Source: Allomyces macrogynus ATCC 38327 (taxonomy: Eukaryota; Blastocladiomycota; Blastocladiomycetes; Blastocladiales; Blastocladiaceae). Taken from it: DNA of 64,000 bases. The notes beneath the pieces are model-generated. The model saw only the letters and a program-made list of their open reading frames with translations. It ran no database searches and had not been told where the DNA came from. The stretch spans positions 605,634-669,633 of the forward strand of contig GG745328.1 in the NCBI GenBank assembly GCA_000151295.1. The letters are read 5' to 3'. The position numbers were made by a program, and so were the translations under genes. Within the stretch, counting starts at the first letter, position 1. Each line of letters begins with the position of its first letter. Below are positions 46,389 to 57,997 of the stretch, in pieces.

Positions 46389-46909
46389 GTGTGCAAGGCG
46401 TCATTTGTGTCGCACCATGCCATGTCGTGTTGGGTGGTGTCAGGTCGTGTTGTCATATCATTGGTTGTTATTCTGTCTCCTCCCTCATCGTTGTTGCACC
46501 CAAGTCTTTGGATTTGTTCATGGTCAGTGGGGGGTCCTGCTCATTGTTTCCCCTTCTTGCCTCTCATCTGTTCCATGACTGAAATTACATTCTTCGTTCT
46601 CTGATGTTGGCCATGGAAGTGACAATCAAACCATGCACAGCAACCAAACGCAAATTTTTCGCCACTTTTTGGGATGTACTCACTCAAGTAGTGGTCAAAA
46701 ACGAAGCACAGGAATGAAGGAATGAAATAGTGAACGCAGGTGGCTCAACCTACCCACGTGATTAAAAGATGGACGAGAATGGACTGGGTCTGGCCACGAA
46801 CGTTGTTGGTCTCGACCCCGGAAAAAAGGCCAAACACGAGAATGGAACAACAAACGAAAAAAAGCAGAACGACCCCACTCACTCACCGAACCCATCACGA
46901 CGGCGCCAA
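46389..46909. other. Intergenic region
   Basis: About 520 bp of lower GC without coding signal, between the chitin synthase fragment and the 3' end of the repetitive acidic gene. Confidence 0.4.
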
Positions 46910-47864
46910 TCAACCGTCAATGATGTCGATTTCCATCAACCCGTCGTCACTCTCCACGGCTCCCTCAGTGCTCTGAGCCGCCAGTGCAGCGTCCACACGG
47001 TCATCGTTGCTGTCCGACAACTCAATCGACGCCAAAGCGCCCCTTCGCGCGTGCACGCTTCCGGGCGGGCTTCGGAACGTCCTCCACAAAGATCAAGTCG
47101 TCCTCATCGTCGTCAATGCCCGTCAAGTCCACTAGAATCTGCGGTGCGGGCGGCAGTGGCGCCGGTGCATCACTCGCACACGTTTCGAGCGAGGGCGAAG
47201 TGTGCTCCCCGTTGATGACCGTCGGCTCTGGTGGAACGAGAGAGGAATGGTCGCGTTACGGGCTCGATGTGCGACTGATCGGCGGCGAGAGCGGGCCCGT
47301 CAGCGGCGAGAGCAGACCCATCGTACTGCGGTTGCCGTATCGCACTGCGGTCAGTGGCAGCGGACGTGGTGCGTCTCACGCACGTGCACCCCACCATGGC
47401 GTCGTGGCCGGCAGGGGCGGTGGCGCCGGTGCGTCGCGCGCGCGTGCGCCCCACCATGGCGTTGTGGCCGGCGGAGGCGGTGGCGGCGGGAGCGGTGAGA
47501 ACGGACCCGTCGTACAGCGGTTGCCGTCTCGCATCGTGATCAGCGGCGGCGGCCGTGGAGCGCGGCGCGCGTCACTGCCCCACGGCGGCGCCGTGGCCAG
47601 CAGGGGCGGTGGCGCCGGTGCGTCGTGTGCACGCGTTTCGAATGAGGGCGACGCACACTCCCCGTCGCTGACCGTCGTCTCGAGTGGAATGAGAGAAGAA
47701 TGGTCACGCTGCAGGATTGATGTGTCACTGATCGGCGGTGAGAGCGGGCCCGTCGCGTCAGGGCGCCCGCGTAGCGTCCTGGTCGGCTGCGGTGGAGGCG
47801 GAGCGCGCGTGCGGCCAGACCCCATAGCAACACTCGAGCCGGCCGCCGCCATCGTCTTGCTCAT
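46910..47864 (-). CDS. Repetitive Pro-rich protein with acidic SIM-like C-terminus (hypothetical)
   Basis: A minus-strand frame from ATG 47862-47864 (MSKTMAAAGSS) runs through Pro/Ala-rich repeats. The C-terminal part continues in another frame: HSSLVPPEPTVINGEHTSPS, then an ILVDLTGIDDDEDD motif, a basic KPARKRARR patch and a final acidic stretch (ESDDGLMEIDIID) ending at TGA 46910-46912. VDLT followed by acidic residues resembles a SUMO-interacting motif. Two frame changes are needed (near 47300 and 47050). The DNA is internally duplicated: 47186-47305 resembles 47634-47753, and a ~60-bp unit repeats at 47381-47500 and again at 47560-47620. Frames on the plus strand are also open here because of the repeats, so strand choice rests on the acidic C-terminus. 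Confidence 0.4.
47186..47753. repeat. Internal duplications: ~120-bp repeat pair and ~60-bp tandem units
   Basis: The 120-bp segment at 47186-47305 is repeated with scattered changes at 47634-47753; both end in the same GAGAGCGGGCCCGTC. Between them a ~60-bp GC-rich unit (core CCCCACCATGGCGT) occurs as adjacent copies at about 47381-47440 and 47441-47500, with a third diverged copy near 47560-47620. Confidence 0.85.
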
Positions 47865-48035
47865 GTGAGCGTGGACACCGCCCTGCATGACATTGTCGAG
47901 TCCCTCGTCCACGAGACGCGCAGCACGACTTTCGCGGAAATCCTAGACGCACACGAGACGAGGAGGTCAAGACACGGCTCAAAAAAACGGAAACCCGCGT
48001 GTGGGACGCACCGGCAGGTTCTCCACCCTCCGTTT

Positions 48036-50913
48036 TTACCATTCGAGCCGGACGTCAAACTGGGCCTCCCGCTGCTGCGTCATGTACTCGTTGTTGGGGT
48101 ACGCGATGCGGCATGTCGAGTAGCCGCGTTTCAAATGAGCGATCAGCTTACTGCGCATGTGGAAGACTTGCGTGCACGAGCGACATTTCCTGTTCTTGTC
48201 GGGCTTGTTGTGCACGGCGTTGATGTGCGCCCTCAGGTTGGGACGGCTCCTATAGCAATCACGGTCCGAGATCTCATCCCAGCATATCACGGTCGGAAAC
48301 GAGCAATACGTACTCGGCTGCGTAATTGCATCCGAGCACTTGGTACTTGTGCGGCTTCTTGATCTTGCCCTGGTGCCGCTTCTCGTGGTTCGTGGGCTCC
48401 CCCTTGCGCCTGGGTCAAATCCAAACATCGACGTCAGTTGCCTGCGCCCAGACACGACCACGCGATAGAGCAACAGGAAGAGGACGTACTTGAAGCGTGC
48501 ACCACAAATCTTGCCGTCATGGTCCACGTGTTTGCACGCAAACGGCCGCTCAGACTTGATCTCGCGCTCAAACGCCGCGATGTGCGTCTCATTGTCGTGC
48601 GCAAAGTCGACGCGCGACTCATCGACGTAGATCGCACGCAGCTTGTACCCGGGATCGTCGCGCCTGGCGATGAAGGCATCGAGAAACGCTTGGTTGCGCT
48701 TGTGGAACCGTTCCATGCGCGCCTCCCTGATCGCGAGAAACCCCGAAAAGAAAAGCAAATATCAATCCCCGTCAGCAAGGAGCCAAAGTGGATGCGGAAC
48801 ATACCTGCGTCTTCTTCTTCTTCTGCGTGACGAAGTGGCACGCGTCGGCCTTCGGGTGGCCGATCGGGTGCCGACCGGGATAAAAGAACACGAGATCCTT
48901 GTGGCCACGCTTGAAGCGCTCGTCGTCGTTCCCGCCGCCCTTAGTCTTGCCAGTGCGGTGCTTGGTTTTGCTGCCCTCGCCGTCGGCGCTGTCCGAGTCC
49001 CCCTCGCTGTCGGCACCGTCCGAGTCGCACTCGTCGTTAGCGCTGTCCGAGTCGCACTCGTCATTGGCGCCGTCCAAATTGCTCTCGTTGTTGGTGCCGT
49101 CCGAGTCGCCCTTCGCCGTGTCGAGGTGCATGATGCGCTTGCGCTTCTTGCTCTTTCCGGCCTTGTGCGCCTTGCCCTTCTTGATGCCGGAACCGCGTTT
49201 AGCAATGCGGGTGCCATAGACCTGGACAGTTTGGTCGAATCGGGCACCACAGCTATGCGCAAGCAGGTGGGGATGATCATGCGTCAGTTCATGACGAGGA
49301 CAAACGGCGACACAATGACACAAAGTAGACGATGTACCCGCCACAGTCCATGATCTCGCTGACGAGCACGTAGTTCTCGCGCAGCTTCTTTTTCTGCTTG
49401 GCGGCAGACGCGGCGATCTTGTGCGAGCGCATCTCAGCACTCGCGTCGAGCGACGCCTGCATGTAGGTCCTGGTCTCGCCCGTCTGCTTGGACGTTGCGA
49501 CGCGGTCCATGACATTGTCGTGCCGCCGGCCGCTGCGAACGGCCCGCAGCTGGTCGGGCGAGATGTTGCCGAACTCGCCGATCACGCGAATCCCCTTGAG
49601 AAGAGAGATTCCACCCACATTAGACCAGAATCGGGTTAGATCGAGCCAATCCACGAAGAGGTGGTGACGGTTTGTCACGTACAGGCGAGAAGAGTTGCCA
49701 GACTCTCTAGGCCGACCTCGAGAATTCGCGCAAGTTGGGCGTGCTCATTGGCCTCGAGCTGGCGCGGAATTGGAATGCGGGCAAACGGGAAGCCGACACT
49801 GTAAACTGCGCTGCTGGCCCGCGTGTCGTAGCCGTTCAACGTGCGTCCGACATTTACTTGGTGCCCGGCGCCAAGTACTTGCGCCAAGTAGGTCTCGCGG
49901 CGGCAGTTGGACGTGCACCGCAGGTCGTCGACACGCGACTTGAGCAAATGGAAATCGAGTTCCGGCAATTCGAGTGGCCCATCAAGGTCCGACTCGGTCA
50001 ATGACCGCTCGATTGCCGTGGCGTTGTCGAGCATGGCCTGCAGGTACTTCTTGGAGAACAACGTGTAGTAGATCGTGTCGAGGTTGTTGGCCACATGGTC
50101 GTAGTTGTAGCACGTGTATAGCACGAGCGCCTGCGCGATGGTCGCGTAGATCGCACCGTTGCACCGCACAGGTTCTACTGGCCTGGGGCAGTCAGATCCA
50201 TCAGTGGGTCAGCCAAGATGAATGAAGAGTGAGAAGCGAAGGGAAGGTGGGATCATGGACGTACAGCGAAAAACTGCCTGCCTCCAGGACGTCCGCCATG
50301 GCGGCTGCACGGAAAACGAGATCAGAGTACATGCGCAGGTCCTCGTCGGGCTGCGGCGGCAGGTGCATCAAAAACTCCTTGACGGCCTCGACCATTTCGA
50401 GCGTCGTGCCGAGCTTGCCGCCATTCTTGGTCTCGTACTGTGCGATGGCCCCGGGATTGGTTTGAGCGAGATGACCCAGTTGCCGAGCTGGTCGCGTGAA
50501 AGCTTGGCGGTCGGAATGAGGAGCCGTTTTTGCAGCGGGCGCGTGGCGCGGTAGAAGACATGTTCGAGCAGCATCATCGTGTCAAACACGAGCACGATTT
50601 GCGCGTCGCGCACCCGAAACGAGAAGAAATCCTCCAGCGCAGGCAGGTCGTTTGGACCGACGCGCCCAAAGTCGTGCGGCTCGTCTTGGTGCGGCACATC
50701 GTCGTCTTGGGGTGGCTCGTCGTCGCGCATGTCGTCGTCATCGTCGTGCGCGTCCTCATCGCCACTGTACGCGTCACCACGGCTCGCCGAGGGTGCGTGG
50801 TCAGTCTGGTGGTGGGCGTAGCCCGAGTAGATGCGCAGCGCGGCTCGGTAACGCGTGATCAGCTCGGCCTCGGTGGAGCCCATCGTTACGCCAGGCGCGT
50901 TGCCCTCGATCAT
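48036..50913 (-). CDS. Uncharacterised multi-exon protein with C-terminal C2H2/C2HC-like zinc fingers
   Basis: Exon 1 is 50913-50265 (MIEGNAPGVTMGSTEAEL, then an acidic linker and VLVFDTMMLLEHVFYRA) and exon 2 starts at 50182. Exon 3 covers about 49600-49314 (IRVIGEFGNISPDQLRAV), exon 4 is 49252-48805 with a basic then acidic linker (KKRKRIMHLD) and ends at a GTATGT donor, and 48740-48036 holds the zinc-finger region. Finger-like Cys/His groups there include FACKHVDHDGKICGARFK, THEKRHQ-like His pairs, RPNLRAHINAVH, and CRSCTQVFHMRSKLIAHLK. The stop is TAA 48036-48038. One base appears missing near 50462 (the sequence resumes as NPGAIAQYETKNGGKLG). The joins at exon 2/3 and exon 4/5 do not keep phase as I read them, so details may change. 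I do not recognise the N-terminal domain; nuclear nucleic-acid binding is inferred from the fingers. Confidence 0.6.
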
Positions 50914-51655
50914 GGTGCCGCGATGGTTGCAGTCCGTTCGTGATATGGTGCGGAGCGGGGCGCGGCGCGGGTGCAGCTGCTCTTTATTTATGGCGAGACA
51001 GACGACGCGATCAAACGACACAGCGAGAGGAACGCGAGCTTTCTTCCCTTGCCATTCCATGCACGAATCTCTTTCATTTCATGCCAAACTATGTCGAGAG
51101 CCAATGACTGGCCGTTCTCCGCTCGCGCGCCGCTTCCTATGCAGTTCCGCACGATCTGGCTGCTGATTTGGTGTGTTTCGAGTGCGTTGTTGGTCGATCG
51201 CGAGTGATCGTGGTTGTTCCAAAGGCGGCGCCGCTGAGTCACGTACACCGGTGATACCAAGGCCTGACCAAACGCGCGTGCAGCAGTCGTGATCGTGTTG
51301 TGATCCTGCCGACTTCGACCACCGCGGCTCTTCAAACAAGGTGGAGAGAGCTGGTGTATATATCTGTTCATCAAATGGGGACAGCAAAACTAATGCAGAC
51401 CACGCGCGACACGTTGATCCGCGTCGCGCTGCGACCGCGGGCACCAAACACGCAAAACAAGGCCAACGCTCACGCGGATTGCGCGAGAGGAGAGCAAGGA
51501 ATGCGGAAGGGGAACTGGTGGTCAAAAGAAACAACAAACAAGTGCCAACCGGCCGGCGCGCGCCAAGAGGGCCGACCAGCGTCTACAGGAACCGAACCGC
51601 GAAAACACAACAACCAGAACTGCAAAAACGGCAAACAGAACGACTTGACGCGCAC
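50914..51655. other. Intergenic region with a 27-bp chitin synthase shard
   Basis: About 740 bp between the zinc-finger gene and the chitin synthase stop. At 51145-51171 (+) it contains a 27-bp perfect copy of the start of the same chitin synthase exon segment that is duplicated at 46165. No gene seen. Confidence 0.6.
51145..51171 (+). repeat. 27-bp shard of chitin synthase exon 8 (inverted)
   Basis: The word TTCCGCACGATCTGGCTGCT and its next seven bases match the coding strand of chitin synthase exon 8 exactly, but here on the plus strand. The match ends abruptly on both sides. Confidence 0.85.
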
Positions 51656-54600
51656 CTAGCGCGCGTTACCACGCGACTTGAACGGCGCGCAGAGCCCGCG
51701 CGACACGAGGTACCCGCACGACCCAATAAACCGGAACGCCGACAGCGCAGCCACGGCAATGAACAGGTACTGCAGGTAGGTCTTGCGCAGTGTCGAACCG
51801 TTCTCCACACCAATTGCTGTGGGCGCAATCAAGATGGCGACGAGACCGCCATTGAAAATGATCCAAATCAGCAGCCAGATCGTGCGGAATTGTTTAAAGT
51901 AGTCATCACTGCTTAGAGTGGACTTGGATTTAGTCTCGCCGGCCTCGAGGGTACGCTTGAGATCGGTCAGGGCCTGCATGCGGTGCTGGTAGGCGAGCGA
52001 TACGTCGGCCGGGTGCTGCGACGGCAACTCCAAGTCGGCCACTTCTTGCCCGTCCTCGCCCTTCTTGACCGTGACGCCCTTGCCGCCGCCCGAGCCGTTG
52101 TCGCCCTTGGTACCCCACGTCACGTCCGAGATGTTGCAGTAGGCGTAGATTTGGAGCACTAGGTGGGCGAGGTAGGGCACATGTAGCGTGAGCAAATAAC
52201 ATCAAAAGCAACGCCAAGCAGCTCCGAAAGTGCGCGAAAAGCAACCCGAAACAGTCCCGAAAAAAGCGCAACGCACCATTGACGTAGCACGGCAAAAGGA
52301 GCAGGTACTGCAAGAAGCAGGTAATCATGTGCCACGGCTCGCGGTAGAGCACCGACGAGACAATGTACATGCCGTAGGTACTGCCGAGCGCAATCGACGT
52401 TTGCAAGAAACGTTTTCCGGCCTCCGAGTGGAACGGGTCTTGCATGCCCTCCTTGAGCGACGGCAAGTCGGCGGCGAGCGAGACGATGATCATGTAGAAC
52501 ATGAGGATCGTGACGGCGGCAAACAGATTGATCGCGAACAGGTAAATGTACTTGGCGGCCTGCGGGCGGTTACCGAGCGCGGCAATGAAGGTCGTGCAGA
52601 GCGAGAGAATGTAGATGGATCGGAACACCGAGAGGATTGACGAGAGGATCGTGCGCGCCGTGTCCGACTTGGGCACGCCCCACTTGGTGACCTCCGGGTG
52701 CAGTCGGATGTTGTCGTCGTCCAGCGATTGGACAAAGTCGTCGACCAACTACAAACGATCCGTAAACGCGTACATTGCACCTAACGTTAGTCTCCTGGAC
52801 TCAAAGACACTCGAGCAAAACAGGGAGATACGTGCGAAGTGGTAGGCAAGGTAGAAGTTGGCAAGCGAAAAGTACGAGAAGATGAACGAGATGGCCATGT
52901 ACAGGTACTCGATGGTGAAGACGATCATGCGAAGGAACGACTGACCCGACGTGTAGATTTGGCCCGCATTGCCAAGCGCGTAGAGCAGCGCGAACGTGGA
53001 ACCGTTGAGCCAGCGACGACGCTGCGAGATGAATTCCGGGAAGTTATCCGGGACATCGGTGATGGCTTGCGAGTCCTTTTCGTAGCTGGCATGGATGGTG
53101 AAGGAAAAGAGTGAGCGAGCGAGTGAGGAAATGAGCGCGCGCGGCCGATCAGCATTCGAATCAATCGCAACGCACGAGCGCGTACCTCAGAATCCAGCCC
53201 TCGTTTTTCTTGGCGACGAGCTCAAAGCAAAGAATACGATCCTCGGCGAGGTACATGTTGGCGGCAAACACATCTCCCGAATCGTGCAGCTTCTCGCCCT
53301 TGAAGTACTGCTCGAGCGGACGGCCCTGCAGCGCACGGTACCGGTAGGCCGAGAAAGCACCAGGCAGCACGGAAATGTACCCGAACCACGCCTCGAGCGG
53401 CTTGTCGAGAATGCTAGTGGCGAAAACGAAAGACCGTGCGATCAATTTCCCATCAAACGGGGGATAGCAGGGGCAACGTGCGAGCAGCGACCAACATACT
53501 TCGACATCTTGTACTCAAAGTTTTGCGCGGCAATAATGGGCTTGATCAGGTGGAAGAGCGAGTCGTACTCGACGGCAATTTCACCACAAGCACCGCCGAC
53601 TTGCGGGTTCGTGTCGAACTGGCGCCAAAGACTACAGGTCGGGCAAAGGCAGTCAGAATGCGGAGACGCTCGAGGCAGAAAGGACGAAGATCGAGTGGAA
53701 GACGCACCGGTAGATTGCCTCGCGGCGGGGCTTGGTACCGACATCGACGAGCACACAGACGCCGGGGTTGATGACGGGCCCAAACGCGTTGAAGAACCAG
53801 CGGTGCGAGTTGATTTTCTAGTCAATAACGGGGCGCAAACGTTAGCAATCCACTCTCGCACGCCGTCCAGCCGTGCAAAACGCCCAAAACACCAGAGCGG
53901 TACCTTGGCGTTCTTCTCCTTGAGACAGAACAGAATCTGCACGGGCACGACGCCGCCGTCACGGTGCGTCTTGACCTCCATCTTGTCGGTGACGGCGACC
54001 TGCGTCGTGAACTCGAAAATGTGCGCCTCGGTGTCCTTGTTCATGAACTTGGGCACGCACACGCCCTCTTGGTAGCAGCCCATGGTCGAGAGCACCGTGA
54101 GCACGTCCTTGTTGATCTTTTGGCGCCCGTCCGAGACGATGCACACGACAATCTTTTGCCAGCCGTCCTCGCCGGCAAATGGGCCCGTCTTCTTGTTGCA
54201 CATGTGCTGGATGTTCTTGTTGATGGCCTGCATTGTGCGCGTAAACAAAATCGAGTCCTCGTTGTACATGGTGACAACGCTAAAGAAAATGGAGGGCACG
54301 GCGCAACATGGTTAGACATCGTGATTCGTGCCGTGATGGTTCGAATGTGGAGGTGCGAGACGTACATGCTACAAACCGGAAGCAACGGTGCGAAAAGGCA
54401 GCGTTAGTGTTGACCGTGTGTGGCGAAGCGAGTGGGTCCAGTCATGAATTTCGACCAAGGCGCAACTTCAATGCAAACCAAACCAAACCACCCCGCGACG
54501 CCCAAGGGACGGGATGGAGGCCGGTTGAGAAAAAAAAGCTTCAGCAAAGGCAGGGCGAGAAGAAGAAAGGATTAGGACGACGAGTCGTACAAACTAGACG

Positions 54601-55163
54601 ATGGCGAAATTAAGTCAGCCCTGTCCGACACTGGTCGATTTTCGGCGCCAGAAAAACGCAACGCACAGTTCCGTCTTGCGGCCATAAAGCGACTGGCGCA
54701 GCTGGTAACCTTGCTTGGCAAAATGGTTCGGGTCGCACGTTGCGGCCGTATAGCGCAATTTCGTGAACTCCTCGCCGGTCGTGTATTTGACCTTGGTCGG
54801 GTCGACGAGTTCGGGCGAGACTTCGAGATCAACAACGAGCTTGCCGTCACGAACAGCAACGGCACGCTTGATAGTCTTGACGCGCGACGGGCCCTGCGCG
54901 GGCGAGTAGTAGGAGGCGGGTGCTGCGGGCGACATGGGCATGCCCGACGTCGACGCAGCGTAGTTGGACTGCATCTCGTAGGATGCCGACGTGGCCGACG
55001 AAATGGTGGTTGCGCCGCCAAACGTGACGCCGTGCTGCTGCGGCGGTGCTTGCTGCTGCGGGTAGTACCCGCCCTGCTGCTGCTGCGGCGGGTACTGGTT
55101 GTACCCGCCAGGACCAGCCGAGCGCGCCGACGGCTGGCGCATAGGCTGCTGCTGGTACGACAT
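51656..55163 (-). CDS. chs: Chitin synthase (glycosyltransferase family 2, CHS1/CHS2 type), 855 aa
   Basis: Eight exons: 55163-54667, 54279-53904, 53817-53708, 53631-53500, 53413-53186, 53085-52836, 52748-52277 and 52158-51656. All phases agree and total 856 codons. The N-terminus is a Gln/Pro/Tyr-rich cytosolic tail. The chitin synthase N domain follows ([32 protein letters not shown]), then VTMYNEDS, the substrate-binding [44 protein letters not shown] (sense split across exons), EDRILCFEL, and the catalytic QRRRWLNGS. The C-terminal half has several membrane helices and the [10 protein letters not shown] motif. It polymerises UDP-GlcNAc into chitin at the plasma membrane. Intron 6 (52835-52749) has a GC donor (TTC|GCACGT). 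Intron 1 is long (387 bp), and the join drops two residues usual before VTMYNED, so a microexon may be hidden there. Confidence 0.93.
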
Positions 55164-56192
55164 TGCGGTGGTCGCGAGTGGTCACGAGTGGTCGCGGGTG
55201 GTCGCGGTGGCCGGTTGGTCGACGACGGTCAGGAATACGCGGCCAGCGCGCACGTCACGTCAAGTGGACGGCCGAACGAGGAACGAGACGGCGTGGCCGG
55301 GTCGCGCGGTGCGGTTCTTGGTTGGGCGCGAGCGACCTCTATCCGGCGTGGTGGTCGGCGTCGCGAGAGCAAAGGGTGCGCGGCAGGCCCCCGAGGATAT
55401 GTTCGTTGAGCAGCGGACGGTGGAGAGAGGAGAGCGAGCGTGAGGGAGGGCGCGCCTTGGGCCAGATTGCTTCCTGGGTCATCGACTGTTGTGCACGCGT
55501 GTCCACCACTTGGTGGTTGTGTGGTCCTTGGCGAAAAATGCTGGAACGCAATGGGCCTTGGCCCTTTCGCCGACCTTGAGCACTGAAGCGGTGCGCGCCT
55601 CGTGTGGCGAGCCTCCTGGGCGAGGCGAAAGTGGCGGCCATCAACCGCGTGATATGCCCAAGCGCCACCACAAACACGCCACCTGCCTGGGCAACCGTCC
55701 ACCGCCAAAGCCATTTATCACGCATTTATCACACCGTCCACGCTCAGCCCGCGCGTCTCCCACCCGTGTCTCGCACCGAGATTTTTCCTTGTCACAACCT
55801 CCTCCAGCAACCTGCACCAGCTCCTCCGCTCCACTTGCACGCGCCCGCTGGTCCACCGTGCACAAGCAAATTAATTCAACTCCATCTTTGCCCACCCTGC
55901 TCCCTCTTCTTTCTGCTCTTCGCACATGTCCTGGTTTGATATACACCCTTGTTCGCACACTGTTGCACACCCGCACCAACTTGGCGTCGGCCACTCGCTT
56001 TCACAAGGCAGCCGTCCCCTCTGCACGCGCCTGGACCACCGACACGGACCGCTGCAACCAACGACGAGTTGCAGCAAGGCCGCGCGGCGGCCGCCATCCA
56101 TCGACCCGCTGCGTTCGCGAACCACTTGCATCGTCAACCTCATTCATTCTTTGCGCGCCGTGCGGGCCACAACGCCCCGACTTGACGCAACT
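55164..56192. other. Divergent promoter region between chitin synthase (-) and the multipass membrane gene (+)
   Basis: About 1 kb between two start codons. Immediately upstream of the chitin synthase ATG is a short GTGGTCGCGA-type tandem array (55171-55212). CT-rich stretches occur before the right-hand gene. No gene seen. Confidence 0.55.
55171..55212 (+). repeat. Imperfect 10-11-bp tandem repeat beside the chitin synthase start
   Basis: Four imperfect copies of a GTGGTCGCGA-like unit lie within 50 bp upstream of the chitin synthase ATG. They could form part of the leader or promoter; no known binding site is recognised. Confidence 0.6.
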
Positions 56193-57997
56193 ATGAGCAC
56201 CTCGCAGCAGCAACTTCCCCCCGAACAGCAACAAGACCTGCGCGACCGCGACGCTGTTGTCGACCACATTCTCGGCGCGTCGCTCGTGCTCGGCCTGCAC
56301 AATCTCTACATCAACGCAACGCAGCTTTGGCAGCGCCCGCGCCGGCTCAAGGTCGTGCAAGTCATTGCGTCGGCGTTCCAGCTCGTCAACCAGCTCACGT
56401 TTATCGTACTGCAGACGCAGCCAGCCGCGCGCGTCTGGAATTGCCACGGCGTCAGCGATGTTGGCGACCTCGCCTACCTCATCTTCCAAACCCTCTCCAT
56501 GATCGTCCTCATTCTGCGCGCCACCGTGTTGCTTGACGCGCGCCACCGCGGACTCGCGCGAACGGCCCTGATCGTGCTGTTTGCCGCGGGCATGATCCCG
56601 GTCATCACGTCGATTGTCCTCAAGGAGATTGTCGAGGACCCCATCACGGGCCGGTGCATCCCGCAGTACTCGGCGTCGTGGAACTACATTGGCAAGGTGC
56701 ATGACGTTTCCCGCGTTCCGTCAACTGCCAAGCTTCATTCTGACATCTACACTCCTAGATTATCCTCTTCGTCGTCTACTCAATCCTTCTCGTCGCCTTC
56801 AGCACCCCGGCGTTCCGGCAACTGCGCCGCGCGAGTGCCCCACCGATTCCATCGACCACCGTCGGCACCACGACCGCGCGCAAGGCACGGCTCATCTCGG
56901 TCCTGTCGCGCAGTTTCCGCGGCGGCAAGTCACCCAGCACTCCACCGAGCCGTGCCACGTCCCTTTCCTTTGCCACGTCAAGCGTCGTGCGCTCTCCACC
57001 AACAACCTCGGCGCGCCCGGCGCCACCACCACCGAACCCGCTCAAGCGATATCTGCGGCACGTGATCTTGCGCGTTGCGTTCCGAATCGCGCTCGCAATC
57101 GCCGCGTACTTGGTCACCGTCGCGCTCGGGATCGCGGGTGTCTGGGGGCACCTCTGGATCGCGCAGTTCTCCGTCCAGAACTACTTTTGCACGGTCGCGG
57201 CCACGTTCTCGGTCCTGCGGCGACCCACGCACCATGCAGGCGGCGGCGGTGCGGGCGGCGGGGATGCCGCGTCGGCCGCACGCTTGCGATCAGGACAGCA
57301 CGGTGGTGGAGGAGGCGGTGTAGTCGATCCGGCTGGCGGAATCGCAGCTCTCGCTGCTGCCGCCGGCGGACCCGCACGACGCGCGGATATTGGCATTATG
57401 AGCACGGCGTTTGCGCCGTCGTTCACGACCGCGTCGATTGGCGGGTCGCTCGACGTGACCCCACTGACACCAGGCAGTCCGTCGCCGCGGCCCGTGCGCG
57501 CCACGTCCATCTCGCCACCGCTCGCCGCGCTCTCACGGCGCGCGCTCGACGGAATCACTGAACATGGCACCGTCGAGCGTGCCACTACTGCCGCGGCCAG
57601 TCCCACTACGTCCCCCACCGCGACCGAGTCGCCCGCGAGTCCGCGTGGATCGTTCCGCCGTCTTCTCATGCGCCGCGGCTCGCCCGCGCCCGAATCCCCG
57701 TCGAGTCCGCGGTCGTCGTTGCGCAAAATCACGAGTCTCGCGTCGCCGTTGCGGTCGAGTATGCCGTCGGCGCTCGAGGCCATCAAGGCGCCGCGCGGGC
57801 GCGGGATTTCGGCGTTGCGGCATGCTCACGGGGAAGTGAACGATCCGGAAACATCGATTGTTTCGGCCGAAGCGTACATCGGCGATGGGCATGATCACTT
57901 CAAGGGGTCGAGAAGTTTCCCATCGACGGTGGGGACGGTCGATGGTGGCAGCGGCGAGGTCACGGCGGCCGAGTCGGCGCCAGGTGGAGAAGACTAG
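56193..57997 (+). CDS. Uncharacterised multipass membrane protein (~580 aa, two exons)
   Basis: Exon 1 is 56193-56696 and exon 2 is 56759-57997 (stop 57995-57997), joined by a 62-bp phase-0 intron. The first ~190 residues have about five hydrophobic segments (HILGASLVLGLHNLYI, VIASAFQLVNQLTFIVL, LAYLIFQTLSMIVLILRA, TALIVLFAAGMIPVITSIVL, IILFVVYSILLVAF). After a Ser/Thr/Pro-rich loop come two more (VAFRIALAIAAYLVTVALGI and a segment ending FCTVAATFSVL). The last ~270 residues are a Gly/Ser/Pro-rich cytoplasmic tail. Seven segments recall receptor-like proteins, but I see no family signature. The start is the first ATG in a CAACTATGAG context. Confidence 0.75.

Noticed and set aside
46984..47868. 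Plus-strand 294-codon Gly/Arg/Ser-rich frame
   Set aside because: Opened by the internal repeats; the minus strand has the natural acidic C-terminus and the start codon.
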